A DNA stretch of 64,000 bases from Prostheceraeus crozeri. Lineage: Eukaryota; Platyhelminthes; Polycladida; Euryleptidae. The notes below the pieces were generated by a model. That model saw nothing but the letters and a program-made list of their open reading frames with translations. It did not search any database and was not told the origin of the DNA. The stretch is taken from positions 248,001 through 312,000 of the forward strand of contig CAJQUW010007508.1 in the NCBI GenBank assembly GCA_907163375.1, in the 5' to 3' direction. The translations under genes and the position numbers were made by a program. Shown piece after piece: positions 35,478 to 45,322 of the stretch (position 1 is its first letter; each line of letters begins with the position of its first letter).

Positions 35478-35996
35478 TCATATCAGTGTTGAACAATCAA
35501 CGATGACTCTGATGAACATTACGTCATCAATCACGTATCCTTTGTTGGTATCTTCAACATCGGTCAGTGGTAGAAATCGTGGACTTCCCGATGCTATATT
35601 CATCATCGTGGTTGGTCGCTTAAAACTTTCACCGCTAGGATCTGGTCGGAAAGCATCGACCACATCAGCTCTGCCTTTCTGGTCTTTCAATAAAAAAGTA
35701 ACTTTCTGTTGAAACGGCCATTTCAAGAGAGGATCGTAAGGCCCTCGCATGAGGACAAAGAATAGACTCAAATGAGTGCCCTGACCCAAGCCGTCACCGT
35801 TCAAATATAATCGTGCGCACATTTGGTATCCACTTCTACTTGTGAAGAAAGGAGGAGAGAAGATGCTCGGTTGTATGCCATCTTTTGCAGCCTTTTGTTT
35901 ATCTCGAAATCCGTCGATTCTCCAAACGAGCGTTCCGTCATAATTACTTGACTTTAAAATTTGAAGTTCATCTCTCATACCACATATTTGCAATTC
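35478..35996 (-). CDS. TRAF last exon: MATH/TRAF-C domain
   Basis: The acceptor is TTTTCTCTTCCAG. The exon is 519 nt including the TGA stop. After the end of the coiled coil (ELQICGMRDELQILKSSNYD) come GTLVWRIDGFRDKQKAAKDG, IFSPPFFTSRSGYQMCARLY, LNGDGLGQGTHLSLFFVLMR, VVDAFRPDPSGESFKRP, MNIASGSP and the ending FIRVIVDCSTLI, which match TRAF2/TRAF3 segment by segment and the usual domain length. In the receptor-binding groove the Tyr of the SRYGY motif is Ser here (SRSGY), and the triple-Ser patch of TRAF2 is GES, so peptide specificity may differ. A foldback element begins about 33 bp after the stop. Confidence 0.95.
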   Translation of the reverse strand, partial: ELQICGMRDELQILKSSNYDGTLVWRIDGFRDKQKAAKDGIQPSIFSPPFFTSRSGYQMCARLYLNGDGLGQGTHLSLFFVLMRGPYDPLLKWPFQQKVTFLLKDQKGRADVVDAFRPDPSGESFKRPTTMMNIASGSPRFLPLTDVEDTNKGYVIDDVMFIRVIVDCSTLI

Positions 35997-37105
35997 CTGG
36001 AAGAGAAAATTTAACTAATCAATGATCATAATGGGCTACATAAGCGTCGCACATTCATTATCAAATGCCCTCTATGCCGACTGACTTCTCAATTTAGCGT
36101 TCTCTCTTCGTAAAAGTTTTCCAATTACAAAATGAATTTTGAACTAAAAGCTCTCTTCGCATTGAACGTACTTTTGTGACCACGAAATAAAACTCATTTC
36201 TAATTCACCCCTGAAAATTAGCATAAAAGCATAAATGGCATCGAGATCTAATGCAAAAAATATATTTGCTGACATCTTTAGACAGAAAAATGAAAAACAG
36301 ACCACAAACCCCTAGTAAGAAGTGCGTGAATTGGCATATCCGTATCCACTATTGTCTAAACCAAAGAAGAATCCATAAAATAATGTGTTCGGGGTCCTTA
36401 CATTAGACAAGGGCAACCTCCGGGCTTCCACGTCTCCTGAATTTCCTGAACTTGGGTGACTCCTATGAAACTTAAATGATTTCTTGCTAATATCAATCCC
36501 ACAGCATACCTGAGACCTATCCGATGTCATTCACGATACCATTCTTGTCTCCATAAAGGTATTATTGAATTAATTATATCTTAAGTAGGCCTACACCACT
36601 TATGTGAATCAGCATCCAGGCTATGTAATATGTCGAGTAGGCATGCATATAAGTAACATACAGTTACCATTGAGCCGCGATGTGTAGCATTTCCGTAAAA
36701 GAGGATCGCATATGTTACGGGACATGGTGATATTCTTGGCATCTCGGAGATCTAGACACTGAACATAATTTCAATTAAATTTCTATATTCCTTCCTTTAG
36801 TACAGTCATCAGTTTCTTAGCTCAACTTATAATATATCAAAGTCTATCTCTAGCCTGCCTGCCACATGCCTTCATTTCGTTTTTGAGATTTCGCATATTT
36901 TGTATCCATGTGCATATGCACATTTCGTGTTACATGTGTTATTTATGCTTGCTTGTAATTGCCCTTGCAGCCATTGCTTTGCGTTTTCTGTTGTACTTCA
37001 GAATTAGCATTTATGACTTATGATTTCTGTATATTGTATCTATCATTGTTTTGTACGAGCCATTTCACTTTCATGACGAGATTCAAATGATTCTTGTTCC
37101 TTCAA
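35997..37105. other. TRAF intron, nothing firm
   Basis: The - strand ORF at 36312-36530 (ending with a GTAAGG donor-like site after LPLSN) is not recognised and does not fit the TRAF phase. No repeat ends were seen. Confidence 0.4.
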
Positions 37106-37378
37106 CTATTCCAGTAAATGGGCTGAATCCTTTTTGATTTGCTCTAATTTCTTTCGTTTTAATTCATCTTCTTTTGATTCTTTATCTTCAAAGTGCTTTC
37201 TCTCTTTTTCATCTTCGAGATGACGAGTGTGCTCTGAGCGTGATCTGCTAATTGATTGTATCATTTTCTTTGTGATAGGTACAGAAGTCACGGAACCAAA
37301 TAAGCGAATAGCATCCTTGACAATTCCTTCCGATACTACAGACTCCTCACTCAATGACATCCAATCGTTTGACAACAA
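37106..37378 (-). other. Unrecognised charged ORF in a TRAF intron
   Basis: About 90 codons end in a stop and include KDAIRLFGSVTSVPITKKMI, then a long charged helix (HLEDEKERKHFEDKESKEDE, LKRKKLEQIKKDSAHLLE). The composition and length look like coding sequence with a coiled coil. It is not in phase with the flanking TRAF exons, which already join exactly, so it is not a required TRAF exon. It may be a fragment of an unknown transposon protein. Confidence 0.3.
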
Positions 37379-37623
37379 ATTGTTGTCCGTATTGCGTTAC
37401 CATGAGAAAGAGTCAACGCATCATTATCCCTATGGTCCCCTCCTAGTGCAGTGATCGATCGCAAGCCATTTTGTCAAGCCAAGTAGCATCCTAGAATTCG
37501 TTTTCCATGATCAATTTTTCAATTTACTCGTAGTTGTATCTTAGTTGATTTATACCAAGCGACGAATTCCGATTTCCATTTAGCCTAATATTATCATATA
37601 TTATCATCATCATTAGTTTTTTG

Positions 37624-38360
37624 CAGGGATACAGAGTCTTTTCATTTCGATAGGACTCCGACTCCGGGTGGCCAGTATATAAAGCTCAGTTTTTTAAAAA
37701 ACAAACTGGTAATCTACATCATAGATCATTATAGGCTTACCTGAACCTATTTTTAGTGATCATTGCTGTATCAATCATCAATCATTATCGATGAAACTTT
37801 AACAAATGTCGCTTTAAGTTGGATGCATACAACTCCGCTACTCCCATCTTTTTGATGTGTGCTTCTTATGGTTTTTCTCCAGTCTCTACCAGGCAGGAAA
37901 ATCCCCATTCTCTCCAAAAAATATGAGAACACTTTCGATTTTAATATGCGCTTTAGAGGAGCCATCACATACACGATTAAAGTGGGGGCAAGAGGTAATG
38001 TTCTCAAACAAAATAGCATTTCATTTTTGTCTCTGATGTGACCTTTGGCGCGTAGGTGTGATCGAGGCTAGGAAGGCTTGTCTTCTCTACTAAATCACCT
38101 AGTGAAAAGACAATCTTTTTTTCACTATCACGTTTCATTCCCTAAACTATTACAAGCTTTGCATGCACTGCTGTCTCTGTACTTTTGTTTGTAGGAGAAA
38201 GTTGACAGCAAGACAGTTACACCTATGCACGAGGATAAATAATTTGTTTGTATTTCATTTCGGGTCTAGCTATAGGCCGGAGTCCGGAGTCCTATCATTT
38301 GATTGGACTCCGACTCCAGCAAAAATGATAGGACTCCGGGCCTCCGACTCCACATCCCTG
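37624..38360. mobile_element. hAT-like non-autonomous element (737 bp)
   Basis: It starts CAGGGATACAGAGTC and ends, reverse-complemented, CAGGGATGTGGAGTCGGAGG, with repeated GGACTCCGACTCC motifs next to both ends. The flanks GTTTTTTG (37616-37623) and GTTTTTTT (38361-38368) agree at seven of eight bases, as for a hAT target duplication in a T-run. No transposase. This CAGGGATGTGGAGTCGGAG type of terminus is familiar from animal hAT MITEs. Confidence 0.78.
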
Positions 38361-38368
38361 GTTTTTTT

Positions 38369-39594
38369 TGTCAATGATTTTTTTATCTCAGAATTTGTTT
38401 AAACATCAAATTAGGTCTATCCCAAATTGAGACAGCTCAAACCATCAAGTTCTATACCTACTGGGTCCTACTTAAAATACATAAAAACAAAACTCAAGTT
38501 GGTCATGAGTTCTTACTATCATAGGAACCATCGTTTGAATTCATGTTCCTTTAACAGATCGGCAAACCGGGGTAGCTGAACTCCTGGCATTCCTAAAATG
38601 AATGTGCCTAGCTACATTTTATTTGGTTCTGTGTACCGGTAAATTCATTTCAAATCTGATGACTAACTGACAACAGTCTTAAGCATAACTTAAGACATTT
38701 TTCGCAAAAGATGATATTTTCAGTTGAACTGTGAGAAAATCGTCATATTTCAGGACAAAACAGGACAGTTTTAGAAATGTCAGGACTTTCAGGACAAGTG
38801 AGAGACCTGATACAAGCACAATATGTACTTGTAGGAACTCTTGACTGGAAAACATAATTTCATTCACTTAATTACCACACTTTACTACAGTAAATAATAA
38901 TGAAAAAAAGAAGACATGTCATGACGCCAGCAAAAAAGTCCTACCGTTTTATCATTTGTGTTATTCTAACACCTATACCGTACTTAGGAATTTTTCACAG
39001 TAAGAGTAGCTATCTGTTTAGTGGAATTCAAGTGCAGAATGGACCACACATGAAGTACAATTGTTGCAAATGCGCCTTCTTTTCCATATAAAAGCTCACC
39101 AAGCAAGTCACTTAATACAACATGCTTTCCTGATGCGAATTTATATATACGAGTACTTGGGGATGGGGCTTATTTGAGTTGCCAGTATTTCAAATTTATG
39201 AAATGCCGGGTGATAATTGAAATTGAAAAAGTACCAGATTAAGGCTCTGTACTTCTAGATGCAGCCAAAATTATGTCGAAAAATCGGCGAATGCCTATTA
39301 AGATCGAGCCTAGAAGCCCATGGACCTTTAAATGATAAATAAGATACTTTGACTAAATTATATAAACATGCAGCGTTCTTATCCTTGCCCTTGATAACTA
39401 ACACGGTTGTATGTTCGAGACAATGTGTTTTTTGTAATCTAAATTGATTCGGATTGTAGTTATACTGATAATTTCCAACCGGAAAAGCTTTCTTTCATTT
39501 TCACGACTATTTCCGCTTTTGCTCCAAGGTCATTTTCAAAATATAGTTCATTACAATTTTTACTATACACAATGTACGGATCAATAAAGCTAAC
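38369..39594. other. TRAF intron, nothing recognised
   Basis: No transposon termini, tandem repeats or coding remnants were identified. Confidence 0.45.
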
Positions 39595-39737
39595 CTGTTC
39601 TTGTATTGTTCTTGTCATTTGAGCTATCGTTCTCTCCTGGGATTTCAATCTTTCATCAAGACCATGACGCACCACTGCTAACTCGGCACATTTCGCAACA
39701 ATGTCTACTACTACTGCCGAACCGTCACCTTGATCTC
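39595..39737 (-). CDS. TRAF exon: coiled coil
   Basis: The acceptor is AACTTTGTTTTCAG and the donor GTTAGC, the weakest in the gene. The exon is 143 nt: GA completing a Gly codon from the exon at 45097, then 47 codons including VAKCAELAVVRHGLDERLKS and QERTIAQMTRTIQEQ, with hydrophobic residues at heptad spacing. It ends at phase 0 and runs into ELQICGMRDELQ of the MATH exon, so the coiled coil continues to the TRAF-C domain as in TRAF2/3/5. The coiled coil drives trimer formation. Confidence 0.85.
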
Positions 39738-39871
39738 CTGAAAACAAAGTTTACATGTAGACCTATACAAAATTCCAGCAAGATAAAATAGTACACATAT
39801 TCCATGAAATTTCGACATGAAAAACAATAAATTTACGAATCTACAAATTGTACTTCCTCGACTAAGTTGAT

Positions 39872-39955
39872 TTGGAGATATGATAGTTCAATTGGTTAAA
39901 GGTCGCACTTCGGTGAGGAAATACGGAAGATTCAGGGTTCGAGCCTCTTCACTTA
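39872..39955 (+). repeat. tRNA-derived SINE head or tRNA pseudogene
   Basis: GATAGTTCAATTGGTTAAAG lies where an A box is expected and GGGTTCGAGCC (39935-39945) is a near-perfect B box about 45 bp later. The intervening sequence and the lack of clean 3' acceptor-stem pairing argue against a functional tRNA. The sequence after it (to about 40050) may be the SINE body. Confidence 0.5.
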
Positions 39956-40106
39956 ATGATCGAAGCAGTCTCACTGACACAAATTTGACTTGGTGAGAAT
40001 TGAAAATGTTTGAAAGTCGCCACACCCCTAACTTGGTAGTATATCACCGTGCATTGGTTATGGTACATCTACTTATTACTAACATTTCTCTCTTATAGTG
40101 TATATA

Positions 40107-42259
40107 CACTCGGCGACATAACGTTTGCCCCACATGCAGAAATCGACAATATTTCAACTTTTTTGCCTCTTATTCGCAAACTACACCTTCGATTGCCACA
40201 ATTTTTGCAGTTAAACATAATTAGCACATGGGTTTTCTAATGGTGGCATCTGCATTCCGCCATCGAATCGACAAGTTACTATAAATAGCAATTTAAAATT
40301 TGAATGTCTAAACATGCATATGAAGGACTTCAAGCTGTTCATGTAATCTGAATTGAATGATGGAGGATCGTAAGAATTTCGGTTAAATCTGATAGGCAGT
40401 GTCTTCTAATTATCATTCATGCATGAAGGAACATTAAATGGCGTACTTTTAGTCACATATAGCGTCATTATCCCGTTGTTACTACTAATAAAGTTAGTAA
40501 GCAGTTTTTTAGACAACCAAATGCCCATATCCTCATTTACAATGTTTCCATGACACTCATAATTTTTATTAATGAACATTTGATGAAGGAGGATTTGATA
40601 CGAAATCTATGTACTGCCGAGATGCGACTGCACATGACATGGTAGTTTGAATTCAAATTCACAGAAGCAATCGATACGCAGCTGAATCTAATAACTGTGA
40701 TGTGCACAATTTCAAATCAGAATCCTCGTTGCAATAGCTGAATGTGACAATAAGCGATTGCAAATCATTACGCTGATGGAACATGGAGACTTGTCTATGA
40801 GAGAAATTGCTCGAAGATTGGATTGTGATCATAGAACAGTTAGCAGAACTTGGGATCGTTATCAATCATCCGGCGATTATCGTACGCAATACAGCCATCA
40901 CACCCGTCCTCCCACCTTTGATGAGAGAGACAGTCGACAAATCAGACGCCTTTGTGTTACAAATCCGCGATCCTCTGCATGTAAACTTTTAAATGAACTT
41001 GGCGCTTCTGGAGACTGTTCCGTGCGAACAATACAACGCACTTTGAATAGAATCGGTTGCAAAACGATGAAGCCTGGACGAAGGCCGTATCTGAGCGACG
41101 ATCATGTCAGGCGTCGACTTTTGTGGGCGAGGCAGTACGAAGATTGGACAGTTCATGACTGGAAGCAGGTATTATTTACCGACGAGACCGTGATTGAGCT
41201 TCGGGATAATTCTCCCCAGTATGTGCGGATCGTCGATGGCCACGATTTGACGCCTGATCATTTCGTGAGGACAACAAAGCACCCCACCAGTGTCATGATT
41301 TGGGAATGCTTCAGTTGGCAAGGCCCTGGACGCACACATGTCGTGGAGAGAATCATGAATTCCGAGGTCTACATCGATGAAATAATTGATCGAAGAATTG
41401 TGCCGCAAATGACTGACTGCTTTCCAGAGCAAAATGGATGGCTGCAGCAAGACAATGCGCCGTGCCACACAAGCAAAAGAAGCATGGCCCACTTCAACAC
41501 AGAAGGAATTCGTGTCCTGCCATGGCCATCGAGCTCACCAGATGCAAATCCGATAGAGAATTTGTGGTCAATCGTAAAGCGTCGCCTCAAGACGAGGGGC
41601 TGCAAGAACAAACGAGATCTGATCAATGAATTCCTGAATGTGTGGGCCAGAGACACAGAAATTGCTCAAATCTGCAAGAACCTGGTGGTATCAATGCCCG
41701 ATAGAGTGAAGGGTATCATTGATAACCGAGGTGGATCTACGAAGTATTAACTGGTGAGCTGCTTTATCTACCTTTATCTTCATCAAATGTTCATTAATAA
41801 AAATTATGAGTGTCATGGAAACATTGTAAATGAGGATATGAGCATTTGGTTGTCTAAAAAACTGCTTACTAACTTTATCAGTAGTAACAACGGGATAATG
41901 ACGCTATATGTGACTAAAAGTACGCCATTTAATGTTCCTTTATGCAAGAATGATAATTAGAAGACACTGCCTATCAGATTTAACCGAAATTCTTACGATC
42001 CTCCATCATTCAATTCAGATTACATGAACAGCTTGAAGTCCTTCATATGCATGTTTAGACATTCAAATTTTAAATTGCTATTTATAGTAACTTGTCGATT
42101 CGATGGTGGAATGCAGATGCCACCATTAGAAAACCCATGTGCTAATTATGTTTAACTGCAAAAATTGTGGCAATCGAAGGTGTAGTTTGCGAATAAGAGG
42201 CAAAAAAGTTGAAATATTGTCGATTTCTGCATGTGGGGCAAACGTTATGTCGCCGAGTG
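40107..42259 (+). mobile_element. Tc1-like element 1 with 482-bp TIRs (2,153 bp)
   Basis: The terminal inverted repeats run 40107-40588 and 41778-42259, equal in length and differing at only about three places by eye, among them GCATGAAGG versus GCATAAAGG. The ends read CACTCGGCGACATAACGTTT and TA is present at both sides. An intact DD34E transposase lies between them. Very long TIRs with near identity are unusual in the Tc1 group and suggest recent movement or recent arm-to-arm conversion. The right end abuts a (TA)n run that also serves as the left target of Tc1-like element 2. Confidence 0.9.
40776..41750 (+). CDS. Tc1-type DD34E transposase, intact ORF
   Basis: The frame is open from 40701 to the stop; 40776 is the first in-frame ATG, giving 324 residues (upstream in-frame residues such as ECDNKRLQIIT look conserved, so the true start is uncertain). 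Helix-turn-helix: IARRLDCDHRTVSRTW, followed by a second HTH around CSVRTIQRTLNRIGC. The catalytic triad is complete: FTDETV, QQDNAPCH and NPIENLW, with 34 residues between the second Asp and Glu. The C-terminal VSMPDRVKGIIDNRGGSTKY is the normal family end. The length is as expected for Tc1. Confidence 0.92.
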   Translation: MEHGDLSMREIARRLDCDHRTVSRTWDRYQSSGDYRTQYSHHTRPPTFDERDSRQIRRLCVTNPRSSACKLLNELGASGDCSVRTIQRTLNRIGCKTMKPGRRPYLSDDHVRRRLLWARQYEDWTVHDWKQVLFTDETVIELRDNSPQYVRIVDGHDLTPDHFVRTTKHPTSVMIWECFSWQGPGRTHVVERIMNSEVYIDEIIDRRIVPQMTDCFPEQNGWLQQDNAPCHTSKRSMAHFNTEGIRVLPWPSSSPDANPIENLWSIVKRRLKTRGCKNKRDLINEFLNVWARDTEIAQICKNLVVSMPDRVKGIIDNRGGSTKY

Positions 42260-42275
42260 TATATATATATATATA

Positions 42276-43663
42276 CTCATTGACAAAATTTTTGAAACAT
42301 TTACTTCTTTCATTTTTGACATGTATGTGTGATACCTTGATAATTTAGTCACAATCTCCACCAAGTCGCTTGCACAGAAAAACAACGCATGTAGCAGATT
42401 CAACTTTAATAGCGCGTGTGCCCCCCCTAGCTCCAATACATTCAGTAAAACTTGTAATCCGAGATGGCATGGATTCACTGAATGTTTCTGAATGAAGGAT
42501 GTTTCAAAGAGAAGCCACTGCTCTGTCAGTCTTTCAGAGAGAATCTTCAGGGACACTGGTGGAAGTGAATAGCGGTCTCTCACTCGCCGCCCAAGCTCGT
42601 CCCAGACTTGTTCAATGGGTGACAAGTCAGGTGAGCGTGCAGGCCAGTCAAGGGTTTGAATGTTCAATCTCCTAACAGTGGCAATGACAGCCGAGGAGCG
42701 ATGTGGTCTTGCGTTGTCGTCTTGGAAGACGAGATCCTCCACCCTGATCACTGGGACAACAACAGGGAGCACAATTGCATTGAAATACCTCTCTCCAGTC
42801 AACGTGCCTTTGATGATGACTGCTGTCGTTCGTCCGCCATGCCAAATGCCACCCCACAGCATAACACTTCCACCACCATATCTGTCGTGTTCTTTAATAC
42901 AGCATGGGGCAAAGCGTTCACCTGGAAGACGATGCACTCTGACACGACCGTCATTGAAATCCAGAGTGAATCTCGATTCATAGGTCCACAAGACTTTCTG
43001 CCAGTGATGGTCATTCCATGAGCGATGGGCATCACACCAGGCAACTCGTCTTCTGCGGTGCTCAAAACTCAATGGAATTAAGACAGCTGGTCGTCGCGAT
43101 TGAATTCCAGCTTCTCGTAATCTTCGGTAAGCCGTTCGAACGCTACAGTCTATATTTGAGGCTCTCTTCCAGTGTACGACTAGCTTTGGGACTGACACAA
43201 ATCTATTTCTCTTTGCAGCTAAAACTAGACGTGCGTCTGTCCTTCCTGCAGACTTTCTTGGTCGACCAGATCCCTTCTTCTTTTTAACATATCTCTTTCT
43301 GCTTTCCATCGACACCACCACCTCCAAACAACGACTCTCGATAGTTGCAGCTCTTCGGCAACACTCGCACAACTTCTACCACAACGAATCATTTCAATAG
43401 CCATACCTCTGGTAAACTGATCGTGTGCCATTTTATTTTACAAATGCTGGATTTCAGTTCACGTTTATGTTCAATTGGTAAACGCAATTGTGACAGTTGT
43501 ATCGATATCAAAATTTGAAATTTGACCACCCTAGATCTTTCTCCATTCTCTAATGTGTTGAATGGTAATACATAGAAAGCGAGATATTGCATCATACCTG
43601 AGAAAAAAATGAAACAAACTTCAATTCAAGATGATAGTTTGTTTCATGAATTATGTCAATGAG
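42276..43663 (-). mobile_element. Tc1-like element 2 (1,388 bp)
   Basis: Its ends are CTCATTGACAAAATTTTTGA and, reverse-complemented from the right, CTCATTGACATAATTCATGA, both embedded in TATATA runs. The left one begins 16 bp after the right end of Tc1-like element 1. It encodes a different Tc1 subfamily, on the opposite strand. The TIRs are short (about 25 bp, several mismatches), unlike its neighbour, so this copy is older. Confidence 0.85.
42400..43431 (-). pseudogene. Tc1-type transposase, inactivated (catalytic Asp changed)
   Basis: The N-terminus MAHDQFTRGMAIEMIRCGRS with an HTH (VAEELQLSRVVVWRWW) is in one frame, and the rest (KKKKGSGRPRKSAGRTD, the GRPR hook, onward) in another, so a frameshift lies near 43290. 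In the core the first catalytic position reads VLWTYESRF where WTDESRF is normal, so Asp is Tyr. FQDDNARPHRSS and RSPDLSPIEQVW keep the second Asp and the Glu with DD34E spacing. The C-terminal end runs out of frame through the TIR. It cannot be catalytically active. Confidence 0.88.
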
Positions 43664-44237
43664 TATATATATATAATTAGGCAGATTTCATTTTCATAAA
43701 TACATATTCAACATTTGGAAGCTGAAGTCACATGATTTGCTAGGTCGAAATCTACAGGCACCACCATTAAATAAGTCGCTGGGGCGCGCAAGATCGTACC
43801 TGATGCACTACATACTCGTCGACATTTGAACTTGGCCTTTTTTGAATGATTTCTTGCTCGCTGTTTCGACTTGCTGAAATCAGTTTAATATCCATCTATT
43901 ATAACGCATTTCTATTAACTCAACCGCAGGTCTGTTGGAGTTGTTTTGAAACACTTAAGAAAGAAGCATGATGCACATAAATTCGACTTGGAACAAATAA
44001 TCAAAATCTGAACTGTAGCTCATTATAAGGAACCACAAATTATATTGGTACACAGTTCAAAGAGGTGAGCATAATTCATCGTGTTGTTAGACATGACTAT
44101 TTTTCTTAAACTATGTTTTCCATTATTTAAGCTACACAAGTAGGCCTACTTTATAATTGAATAATATATTGAGATAACGCTTACGCCTTTGGGCGAGGGT
44201 CGCCTTCACAAAAATGATTCGATGGTCATCTACAGGT
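43664..44237. other. TRAF intron, nothing recognised
   Basis: Unstructured intron DNA between Tc1-like element 2 and foldback copy 3. It contains one TAGGCCTA palindrome (about 44141). Confidence 0.5.
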
Positions 44238-44918
44238 ACTCTGGCAGCCAGAGCAATTTTCTGTAGGGAACGAGGCCGGAAATGAACTTTCACATAAATT
44301 ATGGGTTAATAAATTAGGGCTAACAGCATTATGTGACATAATGCTGTTAACCCTATGCCTGCTACGAATCTACACGTCTGACAGAATCAAAGAAAAACAG
44401 ATATAAATCCAATGGGACGCGGACTGCAATTTTTGGCAAGGATATATTTTCTATGTTTTCTCTGATTAAGCGAAAAGCAATGCCCAGTCACAATTCAGGT
44501 CATTTCCTATTATGTGCATGTGTTCTGATCGGCGATGCATGCGAGAATGTGGACTAAACTGTTCAAAATGCTTGTGTTTCCGACATTAGGAGGCTTGCCA
44601 AATCTAAATGTGCTTGATGTCATAGACAGGGGTGCATTAACATGATACGATAGGAAATGACCTGAAGGCCATGTCAAAAATTGTGACTGGACTTGATACT
44701 TTTCGTCTGATGAGAAAACATAGACATTTTGATTTTTGCCAAGAACGTCAGTCTGCTTCCCATTGGATTATCGTGTGTTTTTCTTCCATCGTGTCTGACA
44801 AGAAGAGGATCTCGGCAGAGCCCGCAAATTCGCGGTAGGCATTGAGTGTACATCATCCTGTGAAGGTCTCATTTTCGGCCTCGCTCCCTGCAGAAACTTG
44901 CTCTGGCTGCTGAACTAA
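44238..44918. repeat. Foldback repeat family F, copy 3 (best preserved)
   Basis: The two arms are inverted copies over most of 681 bp: CTGGCAGCCAGAGCAATTTT at the left end against CAGCAGCCAGAGCAAGTTTC reverse-complemented from the right, with AATCCAATGGGACGC, TTCAGGTCATTTCCTAT and GTGCTTGA/TCAAGCAC-type blocks in mirror order. A separate small hairpin (44316-44354, AGGGCTAACAGCATTATGT and its complement) sits inside the left arm only. No ORF. Confidence 0.75.
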
Positions 44919-45096
44919 TGCTTGTTCAACTGAATACTTCTACTTTGACGACTGTCGATGCAACTCTCATGGCCGTTTGTCGATCAATACCTTGCCTAAG
45001 CCAATAATTTGGAGAGTTTGGTTCCCCTGTTAATTGTTTTCAAGATCTCCATCTGTTCAACTACATCAACCCTGTTATGGTACTAGGGCAAATTAC

Positions 45097-45322
45097 CTGC
45101 TTTCATTTTGGCGAATAATCGGTCCAAGTGGGTTACCACACTTGATTCTCGATGATCGAGAAGATTTTCACTTGATACATTTGTGCATCCATATGGGCAA
45201 CTGTTCATCCATGATACTGAGCAGTCGTTCTCCTTATGATTTTCGATTTCATTGCTCAGCACTCTTTCTTGACAATATTCACATTTAACAAATAAACTTT
45301 CGCATTCACGTGTTTCATGAAA
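45097..45322 (-). CDS. TRAF exon: third and fourth TRAF-type zinc fingers
   Basis: The acceptor is CATGCTTTCTTCCAG and the donor GTAATT. The exon is 226 nt: 75 codons plus G. FHETRECESLFVKCEYCQER supplies the His and last Cys that finish the finger begun by CDKCRMKLKF in the previous exon and opens the next (CEYC...HKENDC), then SCPYGCTNVSSENLLDHRES, VVTHLDRLFAKMKA. Its length (3n+1) is exactly what is needed to join the exon ending at 56154 (phase 0) with the one starting at 39737 (one base needed). It has no long ATG-led ORF and sits between two foldback repeats, so automated annotation may drop it. Confidence 0.9.

Noticed and set aside
36312-36530. - strand ORF in a TRAF intron with a donor-like end
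   Set aside because: No family resemblance, and neighbouring TRAF exons already join in phase.
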